Source of the DNA: Limnomonas spitsbergensis
Lineage: Eukaryota; Chlorophyta; Chlorophyceae; Chlamydomonadales
Length of the DNA: 64,000 nt
NCBI GenBank assembly: GCA_037349105.1
Contig: JAYJMM010000081.1
Location: 186,001 to 250,000 of the forward strand
Reading direction: 5' to 3'
In this document: positions 25,601 to 32,000 of the stretch, piece by piece
Numbering within the stretch: position 1 is the stretch's first letter
How the letters are laid out: every line of letters begins with the position of its first letter
Notes under the pieces: generated by a model
What the model saw: the letters and a program-made list of their open reading frames with translations, nothing else
Databases searched by the model: none
What the model was told of the DNA's origin: nothing
Position numbers and translations under genes: made by a program

Positions 25601-27897
25601 CTGGCCCCTGCACTCACAATGGCTGCGTTGAGCATCAAGAAGACTGGAGGGTAGATAACCTGCCTACCTACCCATCTGCCTACCTGCCTACCTGCCTACC
25701 TGCCTAACTGACCAACCACCTGCCTGCCTGACAGGCCCCTGCACTCACAATGGCCGCGTTGAGAATCAAGAAGACAAGGATCTTGGTGACCAGAGACAGG
25801 CGGGCCAGTGCTGATCGCTGGGCTGACTGCAGGGGGGCAAGGGAAGGGTGTGGCTCATCAGTAAGGGTCAGCGACCTTATATATGTTTAAACAAGCTATA
25901 ATAAAAATTGTAGGGTACCGCCGCTATATTATTCCGCATATCAAATTATATGCCAATTGCCAATCCGTACTCATCACTGTCATCAGTGGCATGAAATCGG
26001 GAAAGACTGCAGGAAAGGACGGGAAGTGGATTTTGGCAGAATTAGGTGAGTAGAGACATGCGGGCCAGAGCTGAATAATTGGGGGAGGGGGGAGAGGAGC
26101 AAGGGGACCGTCTGGAGGCTGAGGGCAAGGGAAGCTTGCCCTCAGCCTCCTGAATTACTGAACCGCACTTTTTTTTGTGCGGTTCAGTCATTTTGAAGTG
26201 CAGAAGGACTGCACAAGGGGAAGAGGAAGGGGGCTAAGGGAGCATGAGGTGTGCAGAGACAAGCGGGCCAGAGCTGACCGCATGGGGGCTGGGGAAGGGG
26301 GGCAAGAGATGTGTTGCATGGGAAGCGGTCGGTTCATCAGTGACGTTGAACCACGGAAGGACTGCAGGAGGAAGGGGGCTAAGGGAGCATTACATGATCA
26401 GAGACAAGCAGCCAGAGCTGACCACAGGGGAGCGGGGACTCGGGGAGAGAGGGGCAAGGAAGTGTTTGGGGGGGTAGGGAGAGGGGGGTAGCGGAGTTAC
26501 ATGGTTCCTTAGTGACTTCAAACCATGTCAGGAGGGAAGGGGAGAGAGCTGACTGCAGGGGGGGGGGGGGAGAGGAGCAAGGGAAGCGTTTGGGGGGGTA
26601 GGGTTTGGGGTTAAGGGTTATGGGTTTAGGGTTTAAGGGGTCAGAAGGGTAAGGGAAGTGCCTGGCTCATCAGTGGTCTTGAACCACAGAGGGACTGCTG
26701 GAGGGGAGAGGGACAGACTAAGGAAGCTATGGGTGACCTGAGGCAAGCGGAACGTAGCTGACTGTGCAGGGGGGGGACAACGTGTTAAGGTTGTAGGAGG
26801 TCCGGTCTTTTCTTGGAGTCTTGGATGTCCAGGCCGACCTGGTACGGGGTTCATGGTTTAGGTTTTTGGGGGCATGAGGCGCGCGACCAAAATATCTTTG
26901 CCGTGACCTCCCCATTCCTGTACACGTGCCGCTCTCAATGGATACAGGCACTGGCAGAAGTAGCAGAAGGTACAGATGTGGGGCGGCTGAAGCGTGTCTG
27001 GCGTGTAGCTGAGGTGTAGCTGACATGTAGCTGAAGGGTGACTGAAGGGTAGCCTAAAAAAGCCTGACGGAATCCGCACACCTTGACGAGCGCAGCCCCG
27101 CTTCTTCAGTGTGGCTGGAGTGGAGCTGGAGCGTAGCTTAAGTGTAGCTGAAGTGTAGCTAACATGTATCTGAAGGGTAACTGAAGGGTAGCCTGAGACA
27201 GCTTGACGCACTCCGCACACCTAGATGAGCTTAGCCCCTCGCTTCTTCAGTGTGGCTTGAGTGTAGCTGGAGCGTAGCTGAAGTGTACCTAAAGTGTAGC
27301 TGACATGTATCTTAAGGGTAGTTGAAAGACAGCTTGACACACTCCGCACTCATTAATGAACTTAGTCCCTCGCTTTTCAGTGTGGCTGGAGTGTAGCTGA
27401 AGTGTAGCTGAAATACAGCTGAAGGGTGTATCTGAAGGGTAGCCAAATACAGATTGTGGGACTTGGCACAACAGCGTTTTTTCCCGTCCGCAAGTCCACC
27501 ATTAGCAGGACGCCCCGCAGCCGATTAAGGCCCGATGGGGACCAAACCTGGACCGGCCTGCGACTGGTGGCCAAAGCAGCAGGGCTAGCAACACAAACAG
27601 GGCCTCCGGCTAGAGGCCTGAGTGTAGCTAGCATGTAGCTGAGTCACCAACAAAATCAAGACTGCCGCACACCTTGATGAGCTTGGCCCCCCGCTTCTTG
27701 AGCTCCTTGGCCCTCCTGGCGGCGAATTCGGCGCCCTCGATGGTGGACCCCTGGACGGCTGTGAGGGCTTCGCCGGCTCCCGTCTCGGCTGTCTTGGCGA
27801 CGAGCAACGCGCCGTCCCCGGCCGTCTTGACCACCATGAGTGCGCCCTCGCCAGCTGTCTTGGCCACCTTCCCAGCGAAGTTGAACAGGTTGCCCAT
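417..27897 (-). CDS. 18-exon gene for a large single-pass membrane protein, function unknown (partial, continues left)
   Basis: Exons in coding order: 27673-27897, 25749-25826, 23487-23543, 22774-22823, 21756-21833, 20894-20963, 14205-14290, 13280-13396, 12165-12302, 7270-7398, 5951-6101, 5446-5543, 4922-5086, 4257-4416, 3377-3457, 2356-2487, 1137-1294, 417-569. Every intron is GT-AG and all 17 phases join in frame with no internal stop, giving 2126 nt (708 codons plus 2 nt). The start ATG at 27897 has an in-frame TAA just upstream. The protein has a helix-rich N-terminus, one transmembrane helix at residues 91-112, a long Cys- and Asn-rich ectodomain-like region with potential N-glycosylation sites, and a putative EF-hand pair at about 552-610. 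I do not recognise the family. A cyclase, channel or receptor is possible, but the deciding C-terminal part lies beyond position 417. Introns reach 6.6 kb and the coding fraction is only about 8 percent. Confidence 0.75.
640..915 (-). repeat. Two acceptor-side echoes of exon 18
   Basis: On the minus strand, segments at about 645-700 and 850-912 repeat the start of exon 18 (the GACATCAACATCAC-like core and the acceptor side) with substitutions. They lie upstream of the exon in gene orientation, inside the intron, in the same orientation. Telomere-like GGGTTTAGGGTT strings separate them. Confidence 0.6.
927..1008. repeat. AATC microsatellite
   Basis: Interrupted tandem AATC/ACAATC units inside the intron between exons 17 and 18. 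Confidence 0.85.
1440..2330 (-). repeat. Donor-side echoes of exon 16 in TTAAGGG-rich intron
   Basis: The 3' end of exon 16 (the codons for FSTPDPDLVL and the GT donor) recurs in degraded form at about 2225-2300, 2140-2200, 1475-1540 and 1610-1640, all in gene orientation and all downstream of the exon. Between them lie short tandem TTAAGGG/TTAGGG strings (1850-2000), which resemble plant telomere repeat but are too irregular to be a true telomere. Confidence 0.7.
2530..3085. repeat. 49-bp minisatellite between exons 15 and 16
   Basis: About eleven tandem copies of a 49-bp unit that contains TGCTGACTAGGCACTGCTGA and AGGGGTTCAGGGTTCACG. On the minus strand each unit contains GGTCAGCAGT, close to the start of the intron after exon 15 (GGTCAGCATT), so the array may have grown from that donor. 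Confidence 0.8.
3100..3790 (-). repeat. Echoes of exon 15 on both sides
   Basis: Donor-side copies of exon 15 (GTGGACGGCYACATTGA) occur at about 3108-3150 and 3265-3295. An acceptor-side copy (CACTGTGTGAC-like, then the ACCCCACC core) lies at about 3738-3788. They flank the real exon at 3377-3457 and keep its orientation. Confidence 0.65.
3560..3665 (+). repeat. Dispersed ~105-bp element, copy 1
   Basis: Shares a block with copies at 27536-27643 and (inverted) 46565-46668: GGACCAA..CCTGG..., then GGCCACAAATGGGGC, then a tail of GTAGCTGA/ACATGTAGCT units. It may be a short non-autonomous element; no terminal inverted repeat was seen. Confidence 0.6.
4060..4565 (-). repeat. Echoes of exon 14 on both sides
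   Basis: A copy of the start of exon 14 (acceptor, then the codons for VDIA-x-F-x-ASSS-x-NNNN) lies at about 4485-4560. Donor-end copies lie at about 4075-4180 and include the CATGAACTCCACCG-like string. Both flank the real exon 4257-4416. Confidence 0.7.
4257..7398 (-). CDS. Exons 10-14 of the unknown gene: central region
   Basis: Exons 10 to 14 (7270-7398, 5951-6101, 5446-5543, 4922-5086, 4257-4416) encode about 234 residues. Exon 10 has CNMGQ and TSCHIQIAS. Exon 11 has two Asn/Thr-rich stretches and four Cys (GCQEF, DACKP, SCEESC). Exons 12 and 13 have a beta-rich look (VPIHIVADVD, RIDLKIIGGS, LDLQNAKIGNLDF). Exon 14 has a short poly-Asn tract followed by VVIEDGRNTIVRYRNPSN. The run of hydrophobic/polar alternation suggests a beta-sandwich-like ectodomain, but that is inference. 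Phase at each junction is 2, 0, 2, 2, 0 and consistent. For exon 12 a weaker acceptor lies 15 nt downstream in the same frame; the CAG at the chosen site is stronger. Confidence 0.68.
4566..4900. other. Intron rich in AGGGTTTAAGG-like strings
   Basis: Between exons 13 and 14, made mostly of imperfect GGGTTTAAGGT and GGGTTAAGG strings on the plus strand. No ORF or exon was seen. Confidence 0.6.
5107..5395 (-). repeat. Two long echoes of exon 13
   Basis: In gene orientation, segments at about 5107-5195 and 5290-5385 align with the middle of exon 13 (NDRIDLKIIGG...LDLQNAKI; here NRLDIRIIRD...LDLQNAKI, and NNRIGLKVIQG). They are the most exon-like echoes in this gene and could be unused alternative exons, but neither has a clear acceptor-donor pair. 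Confidence 0.6.
5655..5945 (-). repeat. Donor-side echoes of exon 11
   Basis: Degraded copies of the CACGCACCAATGAGCATGACT region (the end of exon 11 and its GTGCGTG donor on the minus strand) occur near 5660-5690, 5800-5840 and 5885-5915, between CCTAAACCCTAA strings. Confidence 0.65.
6175..6985 (-). repeat. Tandem ~175-bp repeat of the 5' half of exon 11 plus intron
   Basis: Five tandem units, each about 165-180 bp, carry the acceptor side of exon 11 (CGTCCCGACCATCACC...TGCCAGGAGTTCCA) joined to about 100 bp of intron (GTGAAACGTAACCAACTGGC, and a poly-C run). The real exon is at 5951-6101; units follow at about 6210-6290, 6390-6460, 6560-6635, 6735-6815 and 6915-6985. Units 2 to 4 are very similar, the last is most diverged. 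Each keeps the CAG/TAG acceptor region but lacks the second half of the exon and its donor. Confidence 0.85.
7440..7640 (-). repeat. Echoes of exon 10 and the founder segment of the 63-bp array
   Basis: The region 7520-7605 repeats the start of exon 10 (codons for VCNMGQP-x-RRL-x-AIVI-x-TT, with changes). At about 7495-7540 the segment GGAGGGGGGCAAGGGCTGAT followed by GATGCGATTAGGGGGAT is nearly identical to one stretch of the 63-bp minisatellite unit, so the array appears to have started from this exon-echo plus intron segment. Confidence 0.7.
7640..11900. repeat. 63-bp minisatellite with higher-order repeats
   Basis: About 67 tandem copies of a 62-63 bp unit containing GGGATACC(G/A)GTGGGCAACG, TTGTGGCTGGGAGAGGAGG and GGCAATGGCTGATGCGATTAGA. 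Variant units mark a higher-order structure: the AGAGAGATACC variant occurs at 8979, 10050 and 10680, that is 1071 bp (17 units) and then 630 bp (10 units) apart. A GCTGAGGATGCG variant follows the same spacing. Because 63 is divisible by 3, several frames stay open on both strands for over 1 kb; these are not genes. The array is intronic, between exons 9 and 10 of the 18-exon gene. Confidence 0.95.
11930..12130 (-). repeat. Two donor-side echoes of exon 9
   Basis: The segment 12045-12125 repeats the last 80 bp of exon 9 with its GTGAGCC donor (codons for W-x-SAYGFYGQV-x-NKTSVA). A second, more decayed copy is at about 11945-12010. Both are in gene orientation and downstream of the exon. Confidence 0.8.
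12165..22823 (-). CDS. Exons 4-9 of the unknown gene: post-membrane region
   Basis: Exons 4 to 9 (22774-22823, 21756-21833, 20894-20963, 14205-14290, 13280-13396, 12165-12302) encode about 180 residues after the membrane helix. They are rich in Tyr, Thr, Ser and Asp, with Asn-x-Thr sites (NVT in exon 7, NKT in exon 9) and two Cys in exon 8 (CESSC). Exons 8 and 9 join in frame as YYLN-R-DWFISEID. The composition looks extracellular or lumenal. Junction phases run 2, 2, 0, 2, 2, 2 and all match. The intron between exons 6 and 7 is 6.6 kb and is mostly the 48-bp minisatellite; the one between exons 9 and 10 is 4.8 kb and holds the 63-bp minisatellite. No domain was recognised. Confidence 0.68.
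12320..12570. other. TTTAGGG-rich intron stretch
   Basis: Repeated AGGGTTTAGGGT(G/A)CAGGG strings between exons 8 and 9. Irregular, so not a functional telomere. Confidence 0.7.
12765..13545 (-). repeat. Echoes of exon 8 on both sides
   Basis: Donor-side copies (CGGTTTCAGCTRCAG-like) lie at about 12775-12815 and 13030-13065. An acceptor-side copy (codons for VCERSC...LAKDEA) lies at about 13488-13545. They surround the real exon 13280-13396. Confidence 0.7.
13553..13634. repeat. CA microsatellite
   Basis: Nearly perfect dinucleotide (CA)n of about 40 repeats in the intron between exons 7 and 8. Confidence 0.97.
13670..14075 (-). repeat. Three donor-side echoes of exon 7
   Basis: Copies of the last 40-50 bp of exon 7 plus its donor (plus-strand CAGATCCTCA...TTCTGGACC.TTCGCACAGAGG) occur at about 13690-13755, 13860-13910 and 14005-14060. 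The copy nearest the exon (14005) is the least diverged. Confidence 0.8.
14376..14595. repeat. 9-bp minisatellite (CACACCTGTCATACCTGC)
   Basis: Tandem 9-bp CACACCTGY / CATACCTGY units with single-base variation, intronic between exons 6 and 7. Confidence 0.85.
14780..15440 (-). repeat. Donor-side echoes of exon 6, beyond the 48-bp array
   Basis: Copies of the 3' end of exon 6 (codons for STGWNLQ, then GTGA) are seen at about 15380-15430, 15215-15285, 15072-15120 and 14785-14830. They are separated from the exon itself (20894-20963) by the 5.3-kb array, so the array expanded between the exon and its earlier duplicates. A 55-bp segment at 14974-15029 also matches 31244-31297, next to the LINE. 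Confidence 0.7.
15530..20885. repeat. 48-bp telomere-like minisatellite with higher-order repeats
   Basis: About 110 copies of a 48-bp unit containing CCCTCGACTGGGAAGGACTA and two CCCTAAAC-like motifs (TTTAGGG on the other strand). Marker units (AATTTTCCTCGACTGGGAAG) recur at 16541, 16878, 17982, 18512, 19520 and 19856, and long blocks repeat at offsets near 1634 and 1344 bp (28 units). The unit is a multiple of 3, so minus-strand frames repeating FRVNGLGVSPSQSREL stay open; they are not genes. On the gene strand the array begins only about 8 bp into the intron after exon 6. Confidence 0.95.
21050..21375 (-). repeat. Acceptor-side echoes of exon 6
   Basis: The start of exon 6 (codons for RVAALTTKVF) recurs at about 21058-21110, 21205-21250 and 21335-21370 in gene orientation, upstream of the exon. 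The copy at 21205-21250 still reads RVAALTTQMF. A GAGGGAGGGAGGG run and GGCCATGGACAGCAATGAG are also duplicated. Confidence 0.75.
21880..22105. repeat. AGCTAAAATTCAGCTA tandem motif
   Basis: Degenerate tandem units built on CAGCTA(A/C)AATT and GAGCTA. Related CATTCAGCTAC or GTAGCTGA strings occur at 380-405, 12620-12645, 27000-27440 and 46567-46590. Confidence 0.75.
22840..23075. repeat. 12-bp minisatellite (AAGCAGGTGTGA)
   Basis: About ten units of GAAGCAGGTGTG between 22843 and 22955, with a few more near 23040-23070, upstream of exon 4 in gene orientation. The first part abuts the acceptor of exon 4 within about 20 bp. Confidence 0.85.
23215..23415 (-). repeat. Donor-side echoes of exon 3
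   Basis: Two short copies of the exon 3 end (plus-strand CACCTGAGTGGCATTCA) at 23219-23251 and 23396-23415. Confidence 0.55.
23487..27897 (-). CDS. Exons 1-3 of the unknown gene: N-terminal amphipathic repeats and transmembrane helix
   Basis: Exon 1 (27673-27897, 75 codons) starts MGNLFNF. It then has three degenerate 11-14 residue repeats of the pattern KTA-x-x-GAL-hydrophobic, followed by a basic segment (RRAKELKKRGAKLIK). A cytosolic amphipathic or coiled-coil region is likely. Exon 2 (25749-25826, 26 codons) and exon 3 (23487-23543, 19 codons) together make one hydrophobic helix, about residues 91-112, with the intron cutting its middle (LVFLILNAAI then LIYLFVLALF). The basic flank on the N-terminal side predicts N-in topology by the positive-inside rule. 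All three junctions are phase 0. That a single helix is rebuilt by joining two tiny exons supports the model. The TAA upstream of the ATG fixes the start unless a 5' UTR intron ends at the CAG just before it. Confidence 0.72.
23690..23895. repeat. ~24-bp tandem repeat
   Basis: About eight units of TTAATCAGCTGCAGACCAGTGA with drift to TTATCAGCTACATACCAG, in the intron between exons 2 and 3. Confidence 0.85.
23980..25025. repeat. 40-bp minisatellite
   Basis: About 26 units of 40 bp made of TGCCTTCATGCCAGCCTGCC and TAACTGACTCRTCAACCGCC, with a common CAAAACTGACTC variant. It fades into degenerate CTGCCTGCCTGAC strings up to about 25740. Confidence 0.95.
25330..26430 (-). repeat. Echoes of exon 2 on both sides
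   Basis: Donor-side copies with an intact GTGAGTGC donor (plus-strand GCACTCACAATGGCTGCGTT) are at about 25610-25655 and 25437-25478; an older one is at 25330-25365. Acceptor-side copies (plus-strand GCGGGCCAGAGCTGA) are at about 26055-26075, 26262-26290 and 26402-26430. Exon 2 itself is 25749-25826. Confidence 0.8.
26114..26188. other. Two adjacent perfect hairpins
   Basis: Hairpin 1 has 16-bp perfect arms (26114-26129 and 26135-26150) around a 5-nt loop. Hairpin 2 has 12-bp perfect arms (26157-26168 and 26177-26188) around a loop of eight T. Only 6 bp separate them. They lie in the intron between exons 1 and 2. Confidence 0.85.
27055..27445 (-). repeat. Three donor-side echoes of exon 1, with GTAGCTGA tails
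   Basis: The last 40 bp of exon 1 and its donor (plus-strand TCCGCACACC..GATGAGCTTAGCCCC) recur at about 27065-27105, 27205-27250 and 27340-27385. Each is followed by tandem GTGTAGCTGAA units. The real junction is at 27672/27673. Confidence 0.8.
27536..27643 (+). repeat. Dispersed ~105-bp element, copy 2
   Basis: Best-preserved copy: GGGACCAAACCTGGACCGG, then GTGGCCAAAGCAGC, then GGGCCTCCGGCTAGAGGC, then a GTAGCTAGCATGTAGCTGA tail. It aligns end to end with the reverse complement of 46565-46668. A partial match to its first 25 bp (inverted) is at 29910-29935. Confidence 0.7.
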
Positions 27898-29068
27898 GCC
27901 TGCATCAGGCCGGATGTGTTAAGGGCGTAGGGTTCAGGGTGCAAGGGTAGGGGCCAAGAGGGAGGGGAAGATTGAGAGCATTTGCCGATTCCTCACATGC
28001 CGACCAGCATGCGCACATGCCGACCAGCATGCATGCATGTGGACCAGAATGCGTACATGCCAACAGGGATCACTCGTCCATCGTCCCATCTGGTGACAAG
28101 AAGAGCATTCCCCTGATCTCACCCTTTCCCGCCATGTCCATCCCCGTCCCTATTAAGCCGAACGCGACCTTCGGCTTGATTCTATGCGAGCTCGAAGGCG
28201 CATCTCCTGTCGGGGGCTGGTCGATACTACCAGCAGAGACAGCGCCCTCCTGGATAGGGTGCATCAATTGGTTTGGCAGCGCTATCGCATCCGCCCTCGA
28301 TTCTTTTTTGAATGCCAGGCAGCGCGAAACGGAAGTAAGCATCAGTGGTATGGATGAGTGTAAAGCGGGGGCAGCGCACGGACCTGCTGCATCTCGGGAT
28401 GTATTTTCGAGCTCGACATTGTTTGCTTGTTCTAGGCTGCTCGCTTAATGTGGCATCAGAGGTACGCAGTGCATTTAAACGGAATGTCCCGCCAACGCCA
28501 AGCGCAGTGTGTATTCCTGAATCCTTAGTTATCGCCTGGTTATCGTATGGTCGGTATCTTGGATTGCCCACGTGTCAGAAAGAGGAAGAGACGCCGCTAC
28601 TAGGCGTGGCAGGAACTCCAGGAAGTACAAGTTTAACAGGTCCTCTTAACTGTGACGAGTGACGTTTGGAACTTTTGTCAGTCCTAACATTTATAAACAA
28701 CTGCGGGTTAAGATAACTGCGGGTTAAGATAACTGCGGTAGGGTGGCATAATATGCTGAGAGGGGTCAGTAACCATCGTGCTGAATCAGTTGCTGCAACA
28801 ACAGCTTAGGAGCACGAACCCTGCCAATTTGACTGTCAAAGCAGTCCAGGACATGCATGGCAGCAAATGATTGATGCCTAATGCATCTGCTGATTGATGT
28901 TTCTGACATTCCACCATGGCCCATGCATGCAACAAAAAAATGTGTCAAACTCAAAAACAATCAATGCCGTACCTGCATCAATCAATCGGCGTCCTAGCAG
29001 TTATATGTTCGCCCGTCGAAGGCCCTAGAATTAGACGCAAACGATCCAGTAATCAGATCACACCTATC
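27898..29068. other. Divergent intergenic region, presumably shared promoter
   Basis: Separates the ATGs of the minus-strand 18-exon gene and the plus-strand 3-exon gene by about 1.2 kb. It holds a small GCACATGCCGACCAGCAT tandem repeat (27995-28065) and an AACTGCGGGTTAAGAT direct repeat (28700-28735). Open frames at 28070-28342 (minus) and 28345-28662 (plus) have no recognised motif and could be transposon debris. No TATA box can be assigned with confidence. Confidence 0.45.
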
Positions 29069-32000
29069 ATGGCTTCCTTCTACCTGCAAATTGGTGTCCC
29101 TGCAGCTGCCTTCCATCGCCGAACGGATCCTCCGACAGCAGTGCCCGGATCGTCCGTGGCCACTGCCGGACTGCCCGCAACCAGCGTCAGGTTTGGCAGG
29201 ACCGGAACCCTCCTCCTCCTCCTGCTGCTTTCAACGTTGTCAGTTACCTTGATCAACGCAGACTCCACCCCGGCAGGTCAGTGTGTTGGCACTACTAGCC
29301 AATGAGCGACTACGGCACTCCTCCTGCATTTTGCCAACATTAAAACTGTTTACGGTTAGGTGTTTCACTTGTATTAGCTTGTAACATAGCTGAAAGGAAG
29401 CTGTGTCGCCGTAACGGACAGAGGCCTAATTGGTGCAGCAAGACTCCATGCCTGGGCCTACAGCCAAAGGGCTGCTCCAATTTTGCTCATTATTAGTCGA
29501 TTGTCGACCCTTTGGGCTTTGGTGGCTGCCCAAACGCCTACAGAAGGTGGTCTGGTAAGCCCTAACATTAGCTCAGGTACCAGGAATGCTCATGAACCTA
29601 CTTATTTGATTGACTGTTTAATTGCAGCAGAAAAAAAATGCGATTACCGGTACTTTAAAAATCACTACCGGTATTTATGTGTATATTAATAACATAGCAC
29701 CAATAAGGTAACGAACGAGGGCGCCGTCACAACTATGACGTGCTATGAACAAATGGATGCCCTCAAAATATAAAAGCATTTGACCTTTTTTTTCGGGGTG
29801 ATTCACTTACAGTGACCCGATTCAGTTGAGGTACATCACAGTCTTCGGCTGTGCATGCTGCCCGGTGTACTAAGCCCTTTTGATTGGGCTACTGGGATAC
29901 CGGCTGAAGTCTGGTCCAGGTTTGGTCCCCATCCGCCCACCGATGGCCGCCCAACCGCCTGCCGAAGGCGATGTGGTTTGCACTTCAGTAAACATGGCTT
30001 CCGGGGCAGCACATTTGCTCCACACTTTGTGACACCTGACAGCCTACGGTACTGCCAACATTATAACGTTAGATCCATCTTAATCTGCATTTCTGTATAT
30101 TTACATTGCCTTCCCCATATTATGAAGTACTAGCTTGCCGGCAATGCTCCTCTCTGACAAGAAACGGACACAACTCTTGATTTTCGAGTGAAATTGGCGT
30201 TGACGATGGAGGACTCGTATTTCAATAATGAATCCTTTACCCCCGAACAACGCAATTTTGAGGGAAGGCAATTTGAATCCACTGCATTATGATCTCTCTT
30301 TTTATTAATGACAAATTGTTACCGGGGACCGCCTTTAAGGGGTTACAGATTTTAGACTGGTTGCAATGGTTTAGACTTGTTGCATGATGGTGTCATTACT
30401 ACCTTTTGGTGGCTTTCCGGAAACTGCATTCTCCTGGGCACTCCCTCAAACTGAACACAACTATGACGCCCCTGTCCTTTAACCAACTTTTTTGTTGCAG
30501 TTCCCACTGATCTGCTCTCTTCCCCACAATGTCTGTGCATGAACTCTTTCCAGAGGAATGGGCTAAATTCCGCCAAGGACGAAGGGACGATGCAGCAGGT
30601 GCGCGGGCCTTCTGCAGCTCACCGGACTTTGCCACGCAGCGCTGCCAATGGGCCAGCGAGGCGGAGCGGAAGCAGACGCAGCAGCACCAGGATCTATGGG
30701 GCAATAACACCATCTGGAAGGGTGAGGCAAAGCCGCCGCAGACGATCCAGGCGGACCCCACCCCGCACTGGCAGCTGGTGGGGTCGCTTCCCTCCATAGC
30801 ATGTCAGGGTCCTGTGGAAGTCCAGAGTGTGATGAAGCTGCTAAAACCAGTGACCGAGCCCCAGGGATGCCTCGCGCGGCTGAGCTACGTCACCGCTGGC
30901 AGCACCATGCCAGCCGAGAAGTCCGGTGACGCTGTCACACGCTGCCTGCTGAAGCTGCCAGAGGGACCCGGCAGCGAGGACGACCGGGCTGCCAGTGCAG
31001 CGGCGGCTGGGGGAGAGGTTGAGTGTTTCTCGTGCAAGCCATGTGCAGAGGAAGGTGCCTGCTCCGGCATGAAGAACGGGGAGTGGTATGTGGACAGCTA
31101 TACCACGGAGCTTCCCGGGTGCAAGGCTGTGCAAGACACCAGCAAAGAGTGAGTGCTGACTAAAATAGTGGGGTGTTGTTAAAATAGTGGGTGGTTGTTA
31201 AAAGAGTGAGTGGTTGTTAAAAGAGTGAGTGGTTGTTGAAAATTGTCGCAACCACCCACAGCCTTTGCTACGGGGCCAGGCAGAGCGAACCAGAGTGAGT
31301 CTGTCACGTCTTGAAGATACCGATTTAATCCGAGAGAGCGTGGGGAATCGAAAATCTTAACGATGCCCTACACAATCACATGCACAAAAGGCTGAGACTC
31401 GGGCGATCCAACACAGCCAGTGTGTACTACCAGGGATGGCAGGGTATCAAAGACAGGGCCGATGGCGGAATCAGCAACTCATTCATGACCAACCCCGCTA
31501 TAACCCACGCTGAGAGGAGAACAACCCTCAAGTGGCGCCACGGATGCCTGTGGAACAACAAGCTCGCATACAGAGGCGGTAAGAGCACCCACGACAGATG
31601 CCTGCTTTGCAACGAACAAGACAGGGCATATGGCGGGCCCATGCAAGAATCAGGAGGTGCAGAAAATGTACGTAGCACGGCACCACCACACCGGCTCCTA
31701 AAAGCCATATCCAAAGGTGACATGGCCGGGGACCTGGTCATCATGGCCGACCTAGGCACAGGAGAAAACTGCGAAAAAGCCGGCGCCCCAGCATTAAGAG
31801 CAAACAGAGTCCCTTTACAACTCCTGAAAGTCACAAACATGTCCAGGCAAGCCACTGGGAAACATAAATTGCAACCGGACATCATGCTGGTCCAGCATTA
31901 TGCCGATAAAACCGACACAGTCATCTTCATCATAGAGTGTAAGTTCTGCCGGGACACACAACCAGATGCACAATTGGCCGCATGCAAGGACCAGCGCACC

